Assembly (NCBI GenBank): GCA_016649455.1
Contig: JAENXO010000192.1
Location: 1 to 5,661 of the forward strand
Source of the DNA: Gemmatimonadota bacterium
GTDB taxonomy: Bacteria; Gemmatimonadota; Gemmatimonadetes; Palauibacterales; Palauibacteraceae
DNA length: 5,661 nucleotides
Reading direction: 5' to 3'
Shown in pieces: positions 5,127 to 5,661 of the stretch; within the stretch, counting starts at the first letter, position 1, and each line of letters begins with the position of its first letter. A program made the translations under genes and the position numbers. The notes under the pieces were generated by a model that was given only the letters and a program-made list of their open reading frames with translations, was not told the DNA's origin and ran no database searches.

Positions 5127-5661
5127 GTGAGTGTGAGTTCATCGTCCTCGAAGCTGCGCCGAAGCAGGTCCTTCTCTCCCAACTCCTCCGCACGTCACCT
5201 GGTGGCTCTGGCCTCGTGGGTCGTGTTGGGTGCGTGCGCCTCGACTTCTTCCACCGTCGAGCCGGTGCCGGCGCCGGTCGGACTGTCAGCGGTCGAAGCG
5301 GACATCGCCGCGGAGGTGGACCGGCTCACACCGGCCGCCGTTCAGTTTCTCGAGCAGATCGTCAACGTCAACAGTGGGACGATGAATCACGAAGGTGTTC
5401 GCGAAGTCGGCCGAATGTTCGAGCTGGAGCTCGAGGCTCTGGGCATGAAGACCAGCTGGATCCGGATGCCGGAAGAGGTCAACCGCGCCGGTCACCTGTT
5501 TGCCGAGACAGCCGGCGGGGCCGGGGCGACGGTGCTCCTGATCGGACACCTGGACACCGTGTACGAGAGCGACAGTCCGTTCCAGCGGTACGAGGATCTC
5601 GGAGGCGGCTCCGCGCGAGGGCCCGGGGTGTCGGACATGAAGGGCGGCGATGTCGTGATCC
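5127..5661 (+). CDS. M20-family metallopeptidase lipoprotein, carboxypeptidase G2-like (3' partial)
   Basis: The first 178 codons of a secreted two-zinc exopeptidase of the M20 family, most like carboxypeptidase G2 and related glutamate carboxypeptidases. The N-terminus is long, Ser-rich and basic (residues 1-24). A hydrophobic stretch and lipobox LGAC follow, with Cys37 (5235-5237) the predicted lipidated residue, then a Ser/Thr/Pro-rich linker. The mature start has FLEQIVNVNSGT, typical of the family. Catalytic elements seen are HLDT (141-144), giving zinc ligand His141 and catalytic-assist Asp143, and GPGVSDMKGG, whose Asp170 is the expected bridging zinc ligand. The general-base Glu and the lid domain lie beyond the window. 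Start is GTG at 5127, with GTG at 5133 an alternative. It is transcribed divergently from the UvrC-like gene. Probable role is hydrolysis of C-terminal or dipeptide amide bonds at the cell envelope; substrate is unassigned. Confidence 0.9.
   Translation, partial: MSVSSSSSKLRRSRSFSPNSSARHLVALASWVVLGACASTSSTVEPVPAPVGLSAVEADIAAEVDRLTPAAVQFLEQIVNVNSGTMNHEGVREVGRMFELELEALGMKTSWIRMPEEVNRAGHLFAETAGGAGATVLLIGHLDTVYESDSPFQRYEDLGGGSARGPGVSDMKGGDVVI

Noticed and set aside
4976..5182. Upstream extension of the UvrC-like reading frame to an ATG at 5182
   Set aside because: The added 69 residues show no family similarity, are arginine- and proline-rich, and would overlap the well-supported divergent M20 lipoprotein start at 5127. 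The ATG at 4975 lies just before the GIY-YIG domain.
1..5661. Search for a mobile element, CRISPR array, tRNA/rRNA or defence island
   Set aside because: No transposase, integrase, regularly spaced repeat array, terminal inverted repeats or structural RNA signature was found. The gene content is ordinary chromosomal envelope and repair-type genes.

Overview
The window is a GC-rich, gene-dense stretch of bacterial chromosome. It carries six protein-coding genes, two of them cut by the window edges. GTG and TTG starts are common, most products are exported, and the gene mix is envelope-oriented: a peptidase lipoprotein, a beta-barrel protein, a Spy-like periplasmic protein and a second peptidase lipoprotein. 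This suits a Gram-negative, high-GC organism, and the protein style resembles Gemmatimonadota. That placement is an impression from sequence style, not a database result. No tRNA, rRNA, CRISPR array, insertion sequence or phage gene was seen.

Layout on the plus strand. (1) Positions 1-1389 hold the 3' part of an M48 zinc metalloprotease. The first codons visible encode Ala-Cys-Ala, so the window opens at a lipobox and the ATG at 10 is internal. (2) The 198-base gap 1390-1587 contains a hairpin over the M48 stop codon, a CRP-like dyad, a sigma-54-like motif and a leader hairpin. (3) Positions 1588-2235 encode a small outer-membrane beta-barrel protein starting at TTG. (4) After 43 bases, 2279-3058 encodes a PIG-L/LmbE-type zinc deacetylase, also starting at TTG and probably co-transcribed. 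(5) The gap 3059-3195 holds a 14-base perfect palindrome and two short hairpins. (6) Positions 3196-3843 encode a Met/His-rich Spy/CpxP-like periplasmic protein.

On the minus strand, converging on the Spy-like gene with only 22 bases between stops, 3866-4975 encodes a stand-alone UvrC-like protein. It has a GIY-YIG nuclease domain and a four-cysteine cluster but lacks the UvrC C-terminal nuclease half. A 14-bp stem-loop and a near-direct repeat sit at this convergent junction. A 151-base divergent region (4976-5126) with two inverted repeats separates it from a final plus-strand gene. That gene, 5127 to the window end, is an M20-family metallopeptidase lipoprotein related to carboxypeptidase G2.

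How they might work together: four of the six products are predicted to act outside the cytoplasm. The M48 lipoprotein (BepA-like class) and the Spy-like chaperone are both plausible envelope quality-control factors next to a beta-barrel substrate type. This is inference from context. The UvrC-like nuclease has no evident functional link to its neighbours. I did not find a convincing new multi-gene system. The most interesting points are the truncated UvrC architecture, the regulatory-looking dyads, and the Met/His clusters flanking the Spy fold.
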